The notes beneath the pieces were generated by a model. That model made no database searches. It saw only the letters and a program-made list of their open reading frames with translations, and was not told the DNA's origin. A DNA stretch of 64,000 bases, from the NCBI RefSeq assembly GCF_003340495.1, contig NZ_QASA01000001.1, positions 3,782,001 through 3,846,000 of the forward strand. Direction: 5' to 3'. The number at the start of each line of letters is the position of its first letter. The first letter of the stretch is position 1. The position numbers and the translations under genes are program-made. Shown here piece after piece: positions 36,166 through 45,332 of this stretch. The DNA comes from Adhaeribacter pallidiroseus. GTDB taxonomy: Bacteria > Bacteroidota > Bacteroidia > Cytophagales > Hymenobacteraceae.

Positions 36166-38157
36166 ATGCATAAACAACTACTTCTTCTATTTTTTTGTAC
36201 CATTCCGGTTTTGTTAAAAGCGCAGGATCATGGCTTTAAATTAGGCAATACCACTATCCAGGAGCTGCAAATGAATTCTTACCCCTTAGATACGGCTGCC
36301 CACGCGGTTGTACTGAATGAATTTGGGGATAGCTGGATTAGTGATGATGATGACTTAAACCTGAAACATGAATATAAAGTCCGGATAAAAATCCTGGATA
36401 AGCAAGGTTTAGACCAAGCGAACTTTGCCATTCCGGTGCGCAAATCGGGCGGAAAAACCGAAACAGTTTATCCCGTGGAAGGCGTTACGTTTAACCTGGA
36501 AAACGGACAAATAGTCCAAACTAAGTTTAACAGTAAAACTTACCTCGAAACAAAAAGCAAATATTACGATCTGGTAAAATTTACTTTACCCAATGTGAAA
36601 GTAGGCAGTGTTATCGAAATTAAATATCAGCTGCAATCGCCGTTTAAATTTAACTTCCGGCGGTGGGAGTTCCAGAGCGATATTCCTAAAATATATACGG
36701 AATACTGGGCAAAAATTCCGGGTAATTACACCTATAATATGACCTTAACCAGCTTTTATCCTTTAGTAAAAAGAGAAAGCGAAATTATCAAAGATTGCTT
36801 TAGCGTAGGTGGCGGCAAATCTGATTGTGCCCGTTATAAAAATGCCATGAAAGACGTGCCGGCCTTTGTGGAGGAAGATTACATGACTGCCCGGAGTAAT
36901 TACCTGGCCGCCCTTAATTTTGAATTAGCCGAAGTACAAAGTTTTGATGGTACCCGCAACCGCTACACCAAAGAATGGCAAGATGCCGATCAGGAAATGC
37001 GCAGTGATTCTAAATTTGGCGTACAATTAAAGCGTGGCAAAGAAGTATTTAAAAATCATTTAGAATCACTGCTCAACAGCACACCCGATTCTTTACAAAG
37101 GGCTCAGGTAGTTTATAACTTCGTGAAAAATTGGTTCCGTTGGAATGAAGTTTACGGTTGTTTTAGCGAAATAGGCATTAAAAAAGCTTACGACGCTAAA
37201 TCGGGCAACGTAGCCGATATTAACCTGGCGTTAACTGCTGCACTGCAATACGCAGGTCTGCCGGCTATTCCGGTTATATTATCTACCCGCGCGAATGGTT
37301 ACCCTATTGAGGTGCATCCGGTAATCAGCGATTTTAATTACGTTATTGCGCAGGTAAAAATTAAAGATAAAGTTTATCAGTTAGATGCCACCGACCCTTT
37401 CCTGTCTTTTGGTATGTTGCCGGTACATTGCCTGAATGGCAAAGGCCGCGCTATACCAACCAAGGGTAACTCTTACTGGGCCGAGCTTAAACCCATTGAT
37501 AAGCGCCGTCAAGTATCTTTATTAAACTTAACCTTGCAGCCTGATGGACATTTCACCGGAAATTTATCGTTAACTTCTTCGGGTTACGAAGCCTTGGAAG
37601 ACCGCAAGCACATCACCTCGTACAACAACCAGGAAGAATATGTAAAAAAACTAAGCACCAAATGGCATGATACTAAAATTAATAATTATGCTATTCAAAA
37701 CTTAGAAGAACTGGATAAACCAATTACCCAAACCATGAACATAGAAGTGGAAGGCTTTGATGGTTTAAATAAAAATCAATTACTACTGGATCCTTTTTTT
37801 ATAGACCGATGGGAGAAAAATCCGTTTACCTCCGCCGAACGATTGTATCCCGTGGATTTGGGTACGGCCATAGAGCAGCTTTTTACCATTACCATTGATT
37901 ACCCGCAGGATTTTGAAGCAGTGAGTTTACCTCAGGCGGTTGCCATAACCTTACCTAATAACGGTGGCAAATACCTTTTTCAAGCTTCTACGATTGGCAA
38001 CCGGGTATCTTTGTCCAGTGTAATAACTTTAAATAAACCATTATACAGTCCCCAAGAATATCATTACTTAAAAGCCTTCTTCGGCAAAGTTGTTCAAACT
38101 TATCAGGAACAAATATTCTTTCAAAAGAAAGTTCTTAATACCTCTTCCTTGAAATAG
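36166..38157 (+). CDS. DUF3857 protein with inactive transglutaminase-like domain (paralogue 1)
   Basis: The 663-residue exported protein (signal LFFCTIPVLLKAQ) starts with a DUF3857 beta domain (about 30-270, including GSVIEIKYQLQSPF), followed by a transglutaminase-like domain (about 290-440) and a beta-rich C-terminus. In the transglutaminase part the block usually containing catalytic Cys (GDCK) reads GNVADINLAL and the catalytic His position reads DFNYVIAQ (Tyr); only the Asp-like LDATDP remains. Therefore it probably binds rather than cleaves or crosslinks. Similar proteins are at 49742 and 51750. It is followed at 38251 by a lipoprotein gene. Confidence 0.85.
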   Translation: MHKQLLLLFFCTIPVLLKAQDHGFKLGNTTIQELQMNSYPLDTAAHAVVLNEFGDSWISDDDDLNLKHEYKVRIKILDKQGLDQANFAIPVRKSGGKTETVYPVEGVTFNLENGQIVQTKFNSKTYLETKSKYYDLVKFTLPNVKVGSVIEIKYQLQSPFKFNFRRWEFQSDIPKIYTEYWAKIPGNYTYNMTLTSFYPLVKRESEIIKDCFSVGGGKSDCARYKNAMKDVPAFVEEDYMTARSNYLAALNFELAEVQSFDGTRNRYTKEWQDADQEMRSDSKFGVQLKRGKEVFKNHLESLLNSTPDSLQRAQVVYNFVKNWFRWNEVYGCFSEIGIKKAYDAKSGNVADINLALTAALQYAGLPAIPVILSTRANGYPIEVHPVISDFNYVIAQVKIKDKVYQLDATDPFLSFGMLPVHCLNGKGRAIPTKGNSYWAELKPIDKRRQVSLLNLTLQPDGHFTGNLSLTSSGYEALEDRKHITSYNNQEEYVKKLSTKWHDTKINNYAIQNLEELDKPITQTMNIEVEGFDGLNKNQLLLDPFFIDRWEKNPFTSAERLYPVDLGTAIEQLFTITIDYPQDFEAVSLPQAVAITLPNNGGKYLFQASTIGNRVSLSSVITLNKPLYSPQEYHYLKAFFGKVVQTYQEQIFFQKKVLNTSSLK

Positions 38158-38250
38158 TACCATTGAAATTTCAAAATCCTAGAACATTGGAAAAGTTATT
38201 GCAAGAAGCAGCTTACAAATTATAAACAATAAAATATTCTATCTCTTTTC

Positions 38251-38756
38251 ATGAAAAAATTTTACCATACTTCTTTAACTGTATTACTAGCTTTTAGTCT
38301 ATTAACCTTTTCGGGATGTGCTTCTATTGTAAGTAAAACAAGTTACGCCATACCCATTAACAGTAACCCGGTTGGCGCACGTATTACGGTAATGGATATG
38401 AAAGGTCGCATGGTGCATACGGCGGCTACTCCTACGGTAGCTCGTTTACGCTCCGGTGCTGGTTTTTTTAAAAAAGCAGGGTACATGGTTAAGTTTGAAT
38501 TAGATGGTTACGAAACCCGTACCGTACCCGTACACTTTGATCTAAATGCTTGGTATTTCGGGAATGTAGTATTTGGGGGTTTTGTTGGTTTATTAGTTGT
38601 GGATCCACTCACGGGGCCATGTGGAAACTGGAAACGCATTATATAACTGAAACGCTGCAACCAAAAGTAGCCGCCACCTCTGAACCAACGTTGGAACTCC
38701 TGGATTACAATTCGCTACCGGATTCCATGAAACAGCATTTGGTACGTATTAAATAA
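38251..38756 (+). pseudogene. PEGA-like lipoprotein broken by a one-base frameshift
   Basis: The upstream frame encodes a lipoprotein signal (LLTFSGCASI), a PEGA-like domain (INSNPVGARITVMDMKG) and a hydrophobic stretch VVFGGFVGLLVVDPLTG, then misreads to a stop at 38646. A second frame continues with AMWKLETHYITE and ends properly at 38756. Adding one G to the G4 run at 38613-38616 joins both into a 168-residue protein whose junction (DPLTGAMWKL) matches relatives. Such proteins are envelope lipoproteins of unknown role. It lies 93 nt after a DUF3857 gene, and a strong terminator follows. Confidence 0.78.
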
Positions 38757-38861
38757 GGTTTTTACCCCAAAACCGGTTTATCAGAATTTTCGGCAAGAAA
38801 TTTGTCCTAATTAGGATGTTAGATTTTACTTCCTGTTTTTTTAACACCTACCAATTAATGC

Positions 38862-38890
38862 AAAAGGCGACTCACAAGAGTCGCCTTTTT
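38862..38890. terminator. bidirectional intrinsic terminator
   Basis: AAAAGGCGACTC (38862-38873), a 4-nt loop and GAGTCGCCTTTT (38878-38889) form a 12-bp perfect stem with A and T flanks between two convergent genes. Confidence 0.9.
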
Positions 38891-38927
38891 AATTTGGCGC
38901 ATTTTCTTTTTAGAATTCAGATTTAAA

Positions 38928-39860
38928 TTAGTAGCCTTGCGCTAAATTTACCTGATCCGTAATCGGTTCTCCGTTGCGGAAAAGGGTAAAGTTTTTTAAA
39001 AATTGATTTATCTTTCCTGCTTCTTCGGCGAAATAACCGCCTCCTGTATGTTGGGTTAAAAGCACGTTTTCCATTTCCCAAAACGGACTGCTTGCGGGTA
39101 ATGGTTCTTGTTCGGTAACATCCAGAACTGCACCGGCTAATTTACCAGCTTGCAATGCAACCAAAAGGGCCTGTTCATCAGTAGTACTGCCCCGGCCCAC
39201 GCTTGCATACAAACTTCCGGGTTTCATGGCTTGTAAAAATTCTTCCTTAACAAATTTATCAGCGGCTCCGGGCAATGTATTAACTACTACGTCGGTGTAA
39301 GGTAAATTTTTTAGAATTTCTTCGAACGAATGAATATCGGCCTCCGGGTTCCGGCGAGCGGTAGTTTTTACTTCGCAGCCAAATCCTTTTAACATCTGTT
39401 TACACGCCATACCAATGGTACCGGCACCCAGCACCATTACTTTTTTAGTACCTAACAAATCCAATTGGGGACGTATTTGATTTCCGCGCCACTCTTTTGT
39501 TGTCTGGCGCTTAACTAATTCCGGAATACCGCGGTAAAAGGCCAGAATGCCCCCCACCATGGTTTCGGCACACGGACGGGCAAAAAAATCGCCCATGTTA
39601 GCTGTTAAGGCACTTACTTTTACATTTTGGTATTGATCGAAGCCAGCCGAATCTAACTGCCAGAATACGAGTTTAGGGGGTACTTGAGCAAACCAATCTA
39701 CCGGTGGATTGCCCATAATTACTTCTGCCGCTTGAAAAGCTTTTTCTACTTCGGCGGGGGATAGTTCTGTTCTAAATACCAGATTGCACTCTGGCGGCAA
39801 TTGTTGTCGTAAAATGTTTCGGTGGTTAGTATCTAGAGAAGTGTAAATAAATAAATTCAT
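38928..39860 (-). CDS. D-2-hydroxyacid dehydrogenase
   Basis: The 310-residue protein has the split substrate/cofactor architecture of the family. The Rossmann motif is MVLGAGTIGMACKQML. Catalytic Arg is in YASVGRGSTTDE, Glu in LDVTEQEPLP, and His in LLTQHTGGG. It should oxidise or reduce a 2-hydroxy/2-keto acid with NAD(P)H; substrate unknown. ATG at 39860 is the natural start. Single gene, convergent with the lipoprotein gene. Confidence 0.92.
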   Translation of the reverse strand: MNLFIYTSLDTNHRNILRQQLPPECNLVFRTELSPAEVEKAFQAAEVIMGNPPVDWFAQVPPKLVFWQLDSAGFDQYQNVKVSALTANMGDFFARPCAETMVGGILAFYRGIPELVKRQTTKEWRGNQIRPQLDLLGTKKVMVLGAGTIGMACKQMLKGFGCEVKTTARRNPEADIHSFEEILKNLPYTDVVVNTLPGAADKFVKEEFLQAMKPGSLYASVGRGSTTDEQALLVALQAGKLAGAVLDVTEQEPLPASSPFWEMENVLLTQHTGGGYFAEEAGKINQFLKNFTLFRNGEPITDQVNLAQGY

Positions 39861-40051
39861 AGCTTTATAATTTTGGTTGACGCTCCTGCGCCAAGATTAG
39901 ATATGAGCAGCTAATACTACAACTACTTACCGCAAAAGTAATGTAAGTTGTAATGCTTTAAACGCTAAAATTTTAAAACGGGAAAGTTAATTACCCAGAA
40001 TAAATACGCCTGATGCATGAACCATTAAAGCAACCAAGACCTAACGGTTAT

Positions 40052-40309
40052 TTAAATTTCTAAAAATTGCTGTACTTGCAAATTATCTAAATAGGGTTCC
40101 AGAATAGTAACTGGCTTAGCTGAACTTTTAAAAGTACCTACAATGGCTAAACCATCTTTCTCCCATTGCTCCACAAAATAATTATTTATCGCGTATAAGG
40201 TAATACTCCAGCCTTTATGGTTCCGGTGGGCTATAGCAGCACCCTGACGGGCTAAAAGTTCCACTTGGTCCCTTATCGGCAGTTGCTGAAACAAACTATA
40301 TTCAGACAT
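40052..40309 (-). CDS. small unknown protein
   Basis: This 85-residue soluble protein (QQLPIRDQVELLARQGAAIA, then KGWSITLYAINNYFVEQWE) has no signal peptide or membrane span. Composition and codon use fit the neighbours, so it is probably real. No family was assigned. Single gene. Confidence 0.65.
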   Translation of the reverse strand: MSEYSLFQQLPIRDQVELLARQGAAIAHRNHKGWSITLYAINNYFVEQWEKDGLAIVGTFKSSAKPVTILEPYLDNLQVQQFLEI

Positions 40310-40529
40310 ATTTTGGTAAATCTAAATTTATGGTTAACGGGTACTTAGTAAACCCATAATGCTTACATTCAGTTCTGTTTAAACTTATTTAGCCTTTATT
40401 CCGAACACGTTTTTGCCGGACTAATGCGAATTAATTTAATAAGATCTATCGGGCACTAATACTACTTTTTTAAAATTTTATGGTTTATTTAACTCATGTA
40501 AAACAACTAAAAAGCGCAAGAGACAACCT

Positions 40530-40997
40530 ATGAGTTTATTAACGATAAGTAATTTCGAAGAATTTGAGCAGTACGCAGGAGCAGAATTAGGCGTTTCGGA
40601 GTACCATGTAATTACGCAGGAACAAATCTCACAATTTGCAGCGGCTACTCTGGACTACCAATGGATTCATTTGGATGTTGAAAGAGCCCAGCAAGAATCT
40701 CCTTTCGGGAATACCATTGCTCATGGGTACTTAACGGTATCGTTGTTGCCTTATTTATGGGGACAGATCATTTCGATCCAAAATTTAAAAATGCAGGTAA
40801 ACTACGAAATTGAAAATCTGCGGTTTAGCCAAGCAGTGGTTGTAAATAACGCCGTTCGGTTACGGGCTAAACTTTTAAGTTTAAAAAACCTGCGGGGTAT
40901 TGCCAAAGCCCAGATTGAAGTAGTTTTAGAAATTAAAGAGAATTCTAAACCTGCCTATACGGGCATTATTACCTTTTTATATCATTTTAATAAGTAA
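40530..40997 (+). CDS. MaoC family (R)-hydratase
   Basis: The 155-residue hot-dog fold protein has the hydratase motif in QWIHLDVERAQQESPFGNTI followed by AHGYLTVSLLP (the D...H pair of the MaoC/enoyl-CoA hydratase 2 site, Asp in HLD and His in AHG). It should hydrate trans-2-enoyl-CoA esters to the (R)-3-hydroxy form or a related thioester. Length is typical of the single-domain type. ATG at 40530 is followed directly by the normal N-terminus. Confidence 0.9.
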   Translation: MSLLTISNFEEFEQYAGAELGVSEYHVITQEQISQFAAATLDYQWIHLDVERAQQESPFGNTIAHGYLTVSLLPYLWGQIISIQNLKMQVNYEIENLRFSQAVVVNNAVRLRAKLLSLKNLRGIAKAQIEVVLEIKENSKPAYTGIITFLYHFNK

Positions 40998-41140
40998 GCT
41001 TTTAGTCGGGATTTTAGGTTTATAGTTAAACCAAAAAGAATGCAATTAACCAGTTTATTTTAATTCGTTGAAAGAAATTTTAAACCATAGAACCTGTAAT
41101 TCGTTTTTAGGCATGTAACACATATTTAAACTATAAAACT

Positions 41141-41434
41141 ATGGACTCACAAGACTTAAAAAACAAAGCGCAAGATTTAAAAAACAAAGCAGATAACGTA
41201 AATCCAGAACATAAAGAAGGACCAATAGCCTCGGCTATCGAAAATTATACTTCTAAGTTACCTTCTGATTTATTTTTATGGGCAGCATTAGGCTCAATGG
41301 CTGTTTCTGCTACTTTAAAAATTATGAAAAAAGACGAAGAAGCATTATTTGTAGGCCAGTGGGCACCATCTTTCCTGCTTCTTGGGAACTACAATAAAAT
41401 GATTAAACTAGCCGGTTACGAGAAAGACAAATAA
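41141..41434 (+). CDS. small unknown membrane protein with N-terminal heptad repeat
   Basis: The 97-residue product opens with an imperfect repeat (DLKNKAQDLKNKADNV) that should be helical, then has two hydrophobic stretches (SDLFLWAALGSMAVSATL and WAPSFLLLGNYNKM). It probably associates with a membrane. No family assigned. A strong terminator follows 28 nt after the stop. Confidence 0.72.
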   Translation: MDSQDLKNKAQDLKNKADNVNPEHKEGPIASAIENYTSKLPSDLFLWAALGSMAVSATLKIMKKDEEALFVGQWAPSFLLLGNYNKMIKLAGYEKDK

Positions 41435-41461
41435 GGCAAATTTTTAAAATTGGTTTAATTA

Positions 41462-41499
41462 CATAAAAAAGAGGAAGTAGTTACTTCCTCTTTTTTATG
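41462..41499. terminator. intrinsic terminator, 18-bp perfect stem
   Basis: The arms 41462-41479 and 41482-41499 are exact reverse complements with a 2-nt loop (core GAGGAAGTA/TACTTCCTC flanked by A6 and T6). It serves the gene at 41141 and possibly the convergent cupin gene. Confidence 0.88.
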
Positions 41500-41576
41500 G
41501 TAGAACGGTTGTAATGTCAAACGTTTAATACGCACAAAACAGATTCGATCTAATTTTGCTGTTGTAAAAAACTAGT

Positions 41577-41951
41577 TTATGCTTCTGCCTCCGTTGTAGT
41601 GGGGATAAAGTTTATTTCCTGACCAGCAGCAAACAACACGTAAGCCCTCTTCCAGGGATCATTACCCAGCAATCGCCATTTATGGCCTGAACCTGTGGTG
41701 TCCATGGCCAACAATACCTCACCCGGTTTTAAGAGAAAGGTTTGTCCCGAATAAGTTTCAAACTCTAAGATTCCCGATAAGCTTAGCACGTATTGGGTGG
41801 TAGGAGCGGTATGCCAATCATATTCGGCTGGAGCAGCCGTTTCCTTAAACCGAATCCCGGTAGCCTGGTTTATTTGGTTTTCGGTTACATGGCCTTCAGT
41901 TACGTGGGTATGGCCATCCGGCCCGGTATAAATTTTATAAGCTTTTATCAT
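41577..41951 (-). CDS. cupin domain protein
   Basis: From ATG at 41951 the product is 124 residues. It shows WHTAPTTQYVLSLSGILEFE followed by GQTFLLKPGEVLLAMDTTGS, matching the two cupin motifs, and begins with IYTGPDGHTHVTEG. Function unknown; possibly a stress or small-molecule-binding cupin. The open frame allows 5 more residues upstream. A 19-bp tandem repeat lies about 110 nt upstream. Confidence 0.8.
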   Translation of the reverse strand: MIKAYKIYTGPDGHTHVTEGHVTENQINQATGIRFKETAAPAEYDWHTAPTTQYVLSLSGILEFETYSGQTFLLKPGEVLLAMDTTGSGHKWRLLGNDPWKRAYVLFAAGQEINFIPTTTEAEA

Positions 41952-42059
41952 GCAGGTATTTTTCAATTAGTTCGGTACTAATTTCGCGTCGGGCACCGGT
42001 TAGCTTATTTAGTAAATTAAGCTTAAAAGGTTGGTAGGTTTATCTATTTTCTGTAATTA

Positions 42060-42097
42060 TCTTTATAGATACTTCCAGTCTTTATAGATACTTCCAG
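42060..42097. repeat. 19-bp perfect tandem duplication
   Basis: The unit TCTTTATAGATACTTCCAG occurs at 42060-42078 and again at 42079-42097 without mismatch. It lies between the divergent cupin and substrate-binding protein genes. Confidence 0.9.
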
Positions 42098-42235
42098 GTT
42101 GCTGACTAGTTTTAGCAATTGCTTCAATTCTATTTCTTTTATCCACGAATTTTAAATTGCTTTTGCCAACAGGTGTCCTAAAAAATTTGTAACTAACGGC
42201 TCATCTGGTAAACTTTCTTTTTCTTAAAATTTAAT

Positions 42236-42714
42236 ATGCGTTTCTGGTTCTTGTTTATTCTTGTCGGGTGTGCCGCATCGGCCTGTAACAACTTTCCGCG
42301 CGATCCGGACAAAACCCTTGAAAAATAAAAAATAACACCTTATTAGTTGGTTACTCTGAAAACGCTCCGTGGGTAATTAAAACTAAAGCAAACCCCACCG
42401 GCTTGGAAGCTGATTTAATAGTAGAATTTGCTAAAACGCAGCAAGCTAAAATTATCTGGGTGAACGATACAGAACAAGATTTATTTGAAAAACTAGAAAA
42501 TCGGGAATTACAACTGGTAATTGGCGGAATTACCGATAAAAACACTTGGAAAAGTAAAGTAAGTTTTACGCAGCCTTATCTAGAGTTTAATAAAGAAAAA
42601 CATGTAATGGCCGTTTTAAAAGGGGAAAATGCTTTTGCCGTGGCTTTAGAAGAATTTTTATACCAACACAAATCAAACCTGCACACCCGCCTCTCCGCTT
42701 ATGAAGCCCATTAA
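42236..42714 (+). pseudogene. short substrate-binding lipoprotein (SBP_bac_3-like) broken by a one-base frameshift
   Basis: ATG at 42236 opens a lipoprotein signal (FILVGCAASAC) that stops at an AAATAA after 31 residues. The remaining frame, from about 42340, reads LLVGYSENAPWV and GLEADLIVEFA, both typical of family 3 solute-binding proteins, then LQLVIGGITDKNTW and ends at 42714. One extra A in the A5 run at 42321-42325 makes one 159-residue protein. Even repaired it is shorter than the usual 220-260 residues. It overlaps the CDF gene by 14 nt. Confidence 0.75.
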
Positions 42715-43666
42715 AAACTTTGAATTTCCCCCGGAATTGCAGCCCTTATATCGGAAAGCCAAACGTTTGGAATGGATTACCATTGTTTACTTAGCCATTA
42801 CCATTGTCATTATGTTTCTGACCATGGGCAATTCGCAGGCTATGAAAACAGCCTGGTTCGAAGATGTATTAAGCCTCACTCCTTCTATTGCATTCCTGGT
42901 AGTATCCCGAATATTTTTAAAACCAGCTAACAAGGAATTTCCATACGGTTACCACAAAGTAGTTTCCATTGCCTATTTATGCAGCTCCTTAGCTTTATTT
43001 TCGGTAGGTTGCTTTCTAGTTATTGATTCGGCCACAACGCTCCTGAAAGCCGACCGACCCACTATTAGTACCATTGTTATTTTTGGCCAGCAAATCTGGC
43101 TTGGGTATGTTATGATTGCGGCCTTAATCTGGGGAACGGTACCAGCTATTTTCCTGGGAAGAGCGAAGCTACCGCTGGCCGAGAAACTGCACGAGAAAAA
43201 TCTGCACACGGATGCCGAAATGCAAAAGGCCGATTGGATGACCGGGGTGGCGGCTATTTTGGGTATTGTGGGTATTGGCTTTGGTTTCTGGTGGGCCGAT
43301 GCCGCGGCAGCTTCTTTAATTGCCGTGGATATAATTAAAGATGGTTTTAAAAATTTAAAACAAGCCTTATTTGATTTAATGGACCAAATACCCAAAACCG
43401 TAGATAACCAGAAAACCGATCCGTTGATCAAACACATTGAGGAATACTTAAAAGAAAAGGCCTGGATCAAAGAATCGGCCATCCGGTTGCGCGAAGATGG
43501 GCATATCTATTTTGGAGAAGCATTTGTGGTGCCGGTCGCAACCACCAATTTAACGGAACACATCGAAAAAACTAGTCAGGAAATTGAAAATATGCATTGG
43601 CATCTCCATGAATTTATCATTACTTTGGTAAGCCATTTACCTGCGCCGGCAGATGAGCAGGCTTAG
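42701..43666 (+). CDS. cation diffusion facilitator family protein, divergent
   Basis: The 321-residue protein has about six spans (for example WITIVYLAITIVIMFLT, AYLCSSLALFSVGCFLVI, MTGVAAILGIVGIGFG) and a cytoplasmic C-terminal domain after DIIKDGFKNLKQALFDLMDQ, as in CDF transporters. FPYGYHKVVSIAY matches the HPYGHGK signature. By eye, the metal-binding D/HxxxD pairs expected in spans 2 and 5 are not complete: span 2 reads EDVLSLTPS and span 5 ADWMTGVAA. Transport of Zn, Mn or Fe is therefore uncertain. The start overlaps the preceding gene by 14 nt, indicating translational coupling. Confidence 0.85.
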   Translation: MKPIKNFEFPPELQPLYRKAKRLEWITIVYLAITIVIMFLTMGNSQAMKTAWFEDVLSLTPSIAFLVVSRIFLKPANKEFPYGYHKVVSIAYLCSSLALFSVGCFLVIDSATTLLKADRPTISTIVIFGQQIWLGYVMIAALIWGTVPAIFLGRAKLPLAEKLHEKNLHTDAEMQKADWMTGVAAILGIVGIGFGFWWADAAAASLIAVDIIKDGFKNLKQALFDLMDQIPKTVDNQKTDPLIKHIEEYLKEKAWIKESAIRLREDGHIYFGEAFVVPVATTNLTEHIEKTSQEIENMHWHLHEFIITLVSHLPAPADEQA

Positions 43667-43911
43667 CTAATCACTTTATCGTGTATCCAGAACGCTTTAT
43701 ATTGTTCAGGAAACGGAGGTTTTGTGTTTTAATCTAACTGCAGAAAATTCATTTTTTCTATGAAGAAGGCAGTTAATTAGCAAGTTGCAAACCTTGTTAA
43801 AACAAGATTTTTTAAAATTTTTCTTTTTTGTTTACGCAATGAAGTTTTTTTAAAACCCAACAGCAGCAATATAACCACTAAAAACTACTTACCACTTTTA
43901 CAAGAAACCAC

Positions 43912-44559
43912 ATGAAAAAACAAATGAAGCTTTGGGTATTGGCCTTCTTATTTGTAGGCTGTACTTCCAGTATGAACAAAGGAACAAAAAACAGTAAAGA
44001 TGGCTGGATTAGCCTGTTCGATGGCACGTCTTTAAACGGTTGGCGGGCCAGCGAAAATCCTAATACCTTTAGCGTAGAAAATGGGGCTATCGTGGTGCAC
44101 GGTCCGCGGGCACACCTGTTCTACGAAGGTCCCGTACAAAACCACGAATTTAAAAATTTTGAATTTAAGGCCCAGGTCATGACTACTCCCGGCTCTAATT
44201 CGGGCATGTTTATTCATACGGCTTATCAGGAAACTGGCTGGCCGTCTAAAGGCTACGAAATTCAGGTAAATAATTCGCACACCGACTGGCGCCGGACCGG
44301 CAGTTTGTACGCGGTGCAAGACGTAAAAGAACAAATCGTAAAAGATAACGAATGGTACACCGAACAAATATCCGTTCAAGGAAAACACATCACCATTAAA
44401 ATTAACGATAAAACTGTAGTGGATTATACCGAACCCGACAGCGTAGCTACCAAAAATATGGGCGGAAAAATGCTATCTAGTGGTACAGTAGCTCTTCAGG
44501 GTCATGATCCGGCAAGCAAGGTTTATTTTAAAGATGTTATGATTAAACCGTTGCCCTAA
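43912..44559 (+). CDS. DUF1080 (3-keto-disaccharide hydrolase-type) lipoprotein
   Basis: The 215-residue product has a lipoprotein signal (LAFLFVGCTSS) and a DUF1080 concanavalin-like domain: GWISLFDGTSLNGWR, then NFEFKAQVMTTPGSNSGMFI, GYEIQVNNSHTDWRRTGSLY and TVALQGHDPASKVYFKDVMI. Family members hydrolyse or bind 3-keto-glycosides outside the cell and are widespread in Bacteroidota. Single gene with its own terminator. Confidence 0.92.
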   Translation: MKKQMKLWVLAFLFVGCTSSMNKGTKNSKDGWISLFDGTSLNGWRASENPNTFSVENGAIVVHGPRAHLFYEGPVQNHEFKNFEFKAQVMTTPGSNSGMFIHTAYQETGWPSKGYEIQVNNSHTDWRRTGSLYAVQDVKEQIVKDNEWYTEQISVQGKHITIKINDKTVVDYTEPDSVATKNMGGKMLSSGTVALQGHDPASKVYFKDVMIKPLP

Positions 44560-44668
44560 GGACGTTAATTTTAAAAAATTCTTTTTGAAACAAGACAAAA
44601 ATTAAAAAACAGCTCAGCAAAGATAGCTAGCGAACAATGCTTTGCTTTGCCTATTTTGTTGTAACAGC

Positions 44669-44719
44669 AATTTTAATCAAAAAAGAGCGGCAAAATGGCG
44701 CTCTTTTTTGATTAAAATT
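44669..44719. terminator. intrinsic terminator, 21-bp perfect stem
   Basis: The arms 44669-44689 and 44699-44719 are exact reverse complements (core CAAAAAAGAGCG/CGCTCTTTTTTG) with a 9-nt loop, 110 nt after the DUF1080 gene. Confidence 0.85.
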
Positions 44720-45332
44720 TATATCTATACAATGCCCAGCAAACCTAACTTTCGTAATTTTTAAAGGCATTTCTCCGGTTAAAACCATCCCATACCCATA
44801 TGATTTTACATCAGGAGAAATTAATTTTACTAATTTATGAACTCTTCCCCTACATCCTTCGGGTGCGTTAGCGTGCTAGTAAGCATCCTTTTATTCCATT
44901 AACTGTTGCCATAAACCAGTATTCAATCACCAAATTGCTGATTGATTCCCGAGGTACAGTGGGCGATGTGGAAGTTGAAGATTATAAGTTTTTAGCAATG
45001 CCATTGCCGTAGGATTTAGCCGTTGCTCCGTTAAAAAGGTTCGTGCGAATAGTTTCTGCGGCTGAAAAGCGCAAAGTCAGAATCCAGGCGTATACCCGTA
45101 AAATAAGCGCGATAAGTGAATTTAAATTATTTAAGGAGGAAGTTGTCATCGTAAATTGGTTGATTAGCCAAGCAGATTGAAGCAAGCCCTAATTAAAATT
45201 AAAAAACATTTACCACAATATTTCCCTAGCTAACATGTCAAATCAGGTTTAAATCTTAATCCGCGCTTTTTTAAAAACTAACGGGCGATTACCTGATTTA
45301 AGTTTGCTTATTCCTACTTATCAATCCAGTTT
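44720..45332. other. intergenic region, possible gene remnants
   Basis: There is no complete gene. A plus-strand frame ending at about 45013 encodes a sensible-looking tail (SRGTVGDVEVEDYKFLAMPL) without any start, and a reverse frame of 67 residues covers 44982-45185; both could be decayed genes or chance. Confidence 0.35.

Noticed and set aside
36166-38157. Active transglutaminase/protease
   Set aside because: Cys and His of the triad are replaced in the motif blocks; only Asp is kept.
42060-42097. CRISPR-like repeat array
   Set aside because: Only two directly adjacent units without spacers; no cas genes in the window.
44982-45185. 67-codon reverse frame in a spacer
   Set aside because: No recognisable domain, no good start context, and a plus-strand frame overlaps it with equal plausibility; left as possible remnant only.
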